This document shows positions 5,448 to 6,403 of a stretch of 6,403 nt of DNA, piece by piece. The number at the start of each line of letters is the position of its first letter. Position 1 is the stretch's first letter. Position numbers and translations under genes: made by a program. Below the pieces are notes generated by a model, which saw only the letters and a program-made list of their open reading frames with translations, was not told the origin of the DNA and searched no databases. Location: the NCBI GenBank assembly GCA_031280945.1, contig JAITGB010000170.1:1-6403 (forward strand), read 5' to 3'. This DNA is from Spirochaetales bacterium (lineage in GTDB: Bacteria > Spirochaetota > Spirochaetia > DTKZ01).

Positions 5448-6403
5448 ATGAACGGCGAATACGATTTAACGCTCTATGGGGCGCATGAGTATTTTTACAC
5501 TGAGGCTTTGGCCTATCCTGATTTACAGATGGCGCGGGTAATCGCGCAGTACAAAGAACTCTATAAAATAGCGGCAGCTTATGGAGAGGTTCTTGCGGAA
5601 ATTTCCGGCAAGTTGAGATACGAAGTAAAAAATATATGCGAATATCCGGTAACAGGTGATTTTGTTATGACTTCCCCTGCTCCCGCGCACGAGGGAAACG
5701 CTGTTATCCATGCTGTACTGCCGCGAAAAACAGTCCTGGGGCGGCTTTCCGCCGGAAATGCAAAGGAGCAGCAAATAATCGCCGCGAATATTGATATTAT
5801 TTTTATTTGCGTATCATTAAACAGTAATTACAGTTTAAATCGTATTGAGAGGTATCTTTCCGCCGCCTGGAACAGCGCAGCGCAGCCTGTTGTTGTATTG
5901 ACAAAATCCGATATGTGCCATGATTTGGAAAATAAACTCCAGGAGGTTTCATTAATTTGCCCGGGAGCTGATGTTATAACAGCGACAAACAAAGACACGC
6001 TCTCCTGCGAAAAACTCCGGGCGTATCTTAAACCGGGTGTAACCGCCTCATTTATCGGCTCTTCGGGGGTGGGAAAATCAACTCTCATTAACCTCCTTGC
6101 AGGCAAAGAACTGCTGGAAACACAGAGTATCCGCGATGATGAGAAGGGAAGGCATACCACAACCCGCCGCGAACTGTTCCTGCTGCCCGGCGGCGGCAGC
6201 GTGATTGACACTCCGGGCATGAGGGAGTTTGGCGTTGAAGCAGTTGATTTATCAAAGACTTTTTCCGATATTGATGAACTTGTAAAACGCTGCAGATTTG
6301 CCGATTGCGCCCACGCCTCTGAGCCCGGCTGCGCTGTTCAAAAAGCGATAGCCTCCGGTGAGCTTGATAAACGGCGTTTTGAAAGTTACCAAAAGTTAAA
6401 GAA
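5448..6403 (+). CDS. rsgA: Ribosome small subunit biogenesis GTPase RsgA (3' end cut by window edge)
   Basis: Circularly permuted GTPase that binds the 30S subunit late in assembly, checks the decoding centre and releases assembly factors on GTP hydrolysis. The window contains 318 codons with no stop. An N-terminal segment of about 45 residues precedes the OB fold (about 46-95, including EISGKLRYE and YPVTGDFV). Then come the permuted GTPase motifs: G4 TKSD (152-155), G5-like TATN (178-181), G1 GSSGVGKST (204-212), G2 GRHTTT (234-239), G3 DTPG (254-257). The C-terminal zinc site is Cys282, Cys287, His289 and Cys295 (CRFADCAHASEPGC). All key residues are present. The length and the LYG...ARV N-terminus fit the longer RsgA subgroup of about 350 residues, so perhaps 20-40 residues are missing. 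It starts 120 bp after the helicase stop on the same strand, with a good ribosome site, so it may be co-transcribed or have its own promoter. Confidence 0.97.
   Translation, partial: MNGEYDLTLYGAHEYFYTEALAYPDLQMARVIAQYKELYKIAAAYGEVLAEISGKLRYEVKNICEYPVTGDFVMTSPAPAHEGNAVIHAVLPRKTVLGRLSAGNAKEQQIIAANIDIIFICVSLNSNYSLNRIERYLSAAWNSAAQPVVVLTKSDMCHDLENKLQEVSLICPGADVITATNKDTLSCEKLRAYLKPGVTASFIGSSGVGKSTLINLLAGKELLETQSIRDDEKGRHTTTRRELFLLPGGGSVIDTPGMREFGVEAVDLSKTFSDIDELVKRCRFADCAHASEPGCAVQKAIASGELDKRRFESYQKLK

Noticed and set aside
1..6403. CRISPR array, tRNA, rRNA, insertion sequence or defence system
   Set aside because: No regularly spaced direct repeats, tRNA-like cloverleaf or transposase motifs were seen. 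The three genes account for nearly all of the window.

Overview
This window most likely comes from a spirochaete of the Treponema type, probably a host-associated or gut treponeme of moderate GC content. The best clue is the chemoreceptor on the left: its C-terminal tail (SGKNRDNIDILVK) and signalling tip (NLLSMNAAIEAAHAG) look like treponemal methyl-accepting chemotaxis proteins. This assignment rests on remembered family patterns, not on a search.

Layout. Positions 1-2171 (minus strand) hold almost all of a methyl-accepting chemotaxis protein with a periplasmic double-Cache-like sensor, HAMP and cytoplasmic signalling domain. Its last few codons lie beyond the left edge. Positions 2172-2606 form a divergent intergenic region. 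Its left part carries the receptor's Shine-Dalgarno, a candidate promoter and a T-rich upstream tract on the minus strand. Its right part holds a nested inverted repeat and a dense palindromic element (about 2393-2537). Positions 2607-5327 (plus strand) encode a complete 906-residue DEAH-box RNA helicase of the HrpA group. It has a low-complexity insertion between the two RecA lobes and a C-terminal extension I do not recognise. Positions 5328-5447 are a spacer holding a second, diverged palindromic element and the Shine-Dalgarno of the next gene. Positions 5448-6403 (plus strand) hold the first 318 codons of rsgA, a circularly permuted ribosome-assembly GTPase, which runs off the right edge.

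The two plus-strand genes share an RNA/ribosome theme: an RNA helicase followed by a 30S maturation GTPase. They may be co-transcribed, but the 120-bp gap with its own structured element leaves this open. The chemoreceptor is divergent and functionally unrelated.

The gene content is mostly ordinary housekeeping and chemotaxis, and I see no convincing new multi-gene system. The points most worth a second look are the two similar palindromic elements bracketing the helicase gene, the mutually exclusive hairpins in the helicase leader, the helicase start without a Shine-Dalgarno, and the helicase's unusual insertion and C-terminal extension.
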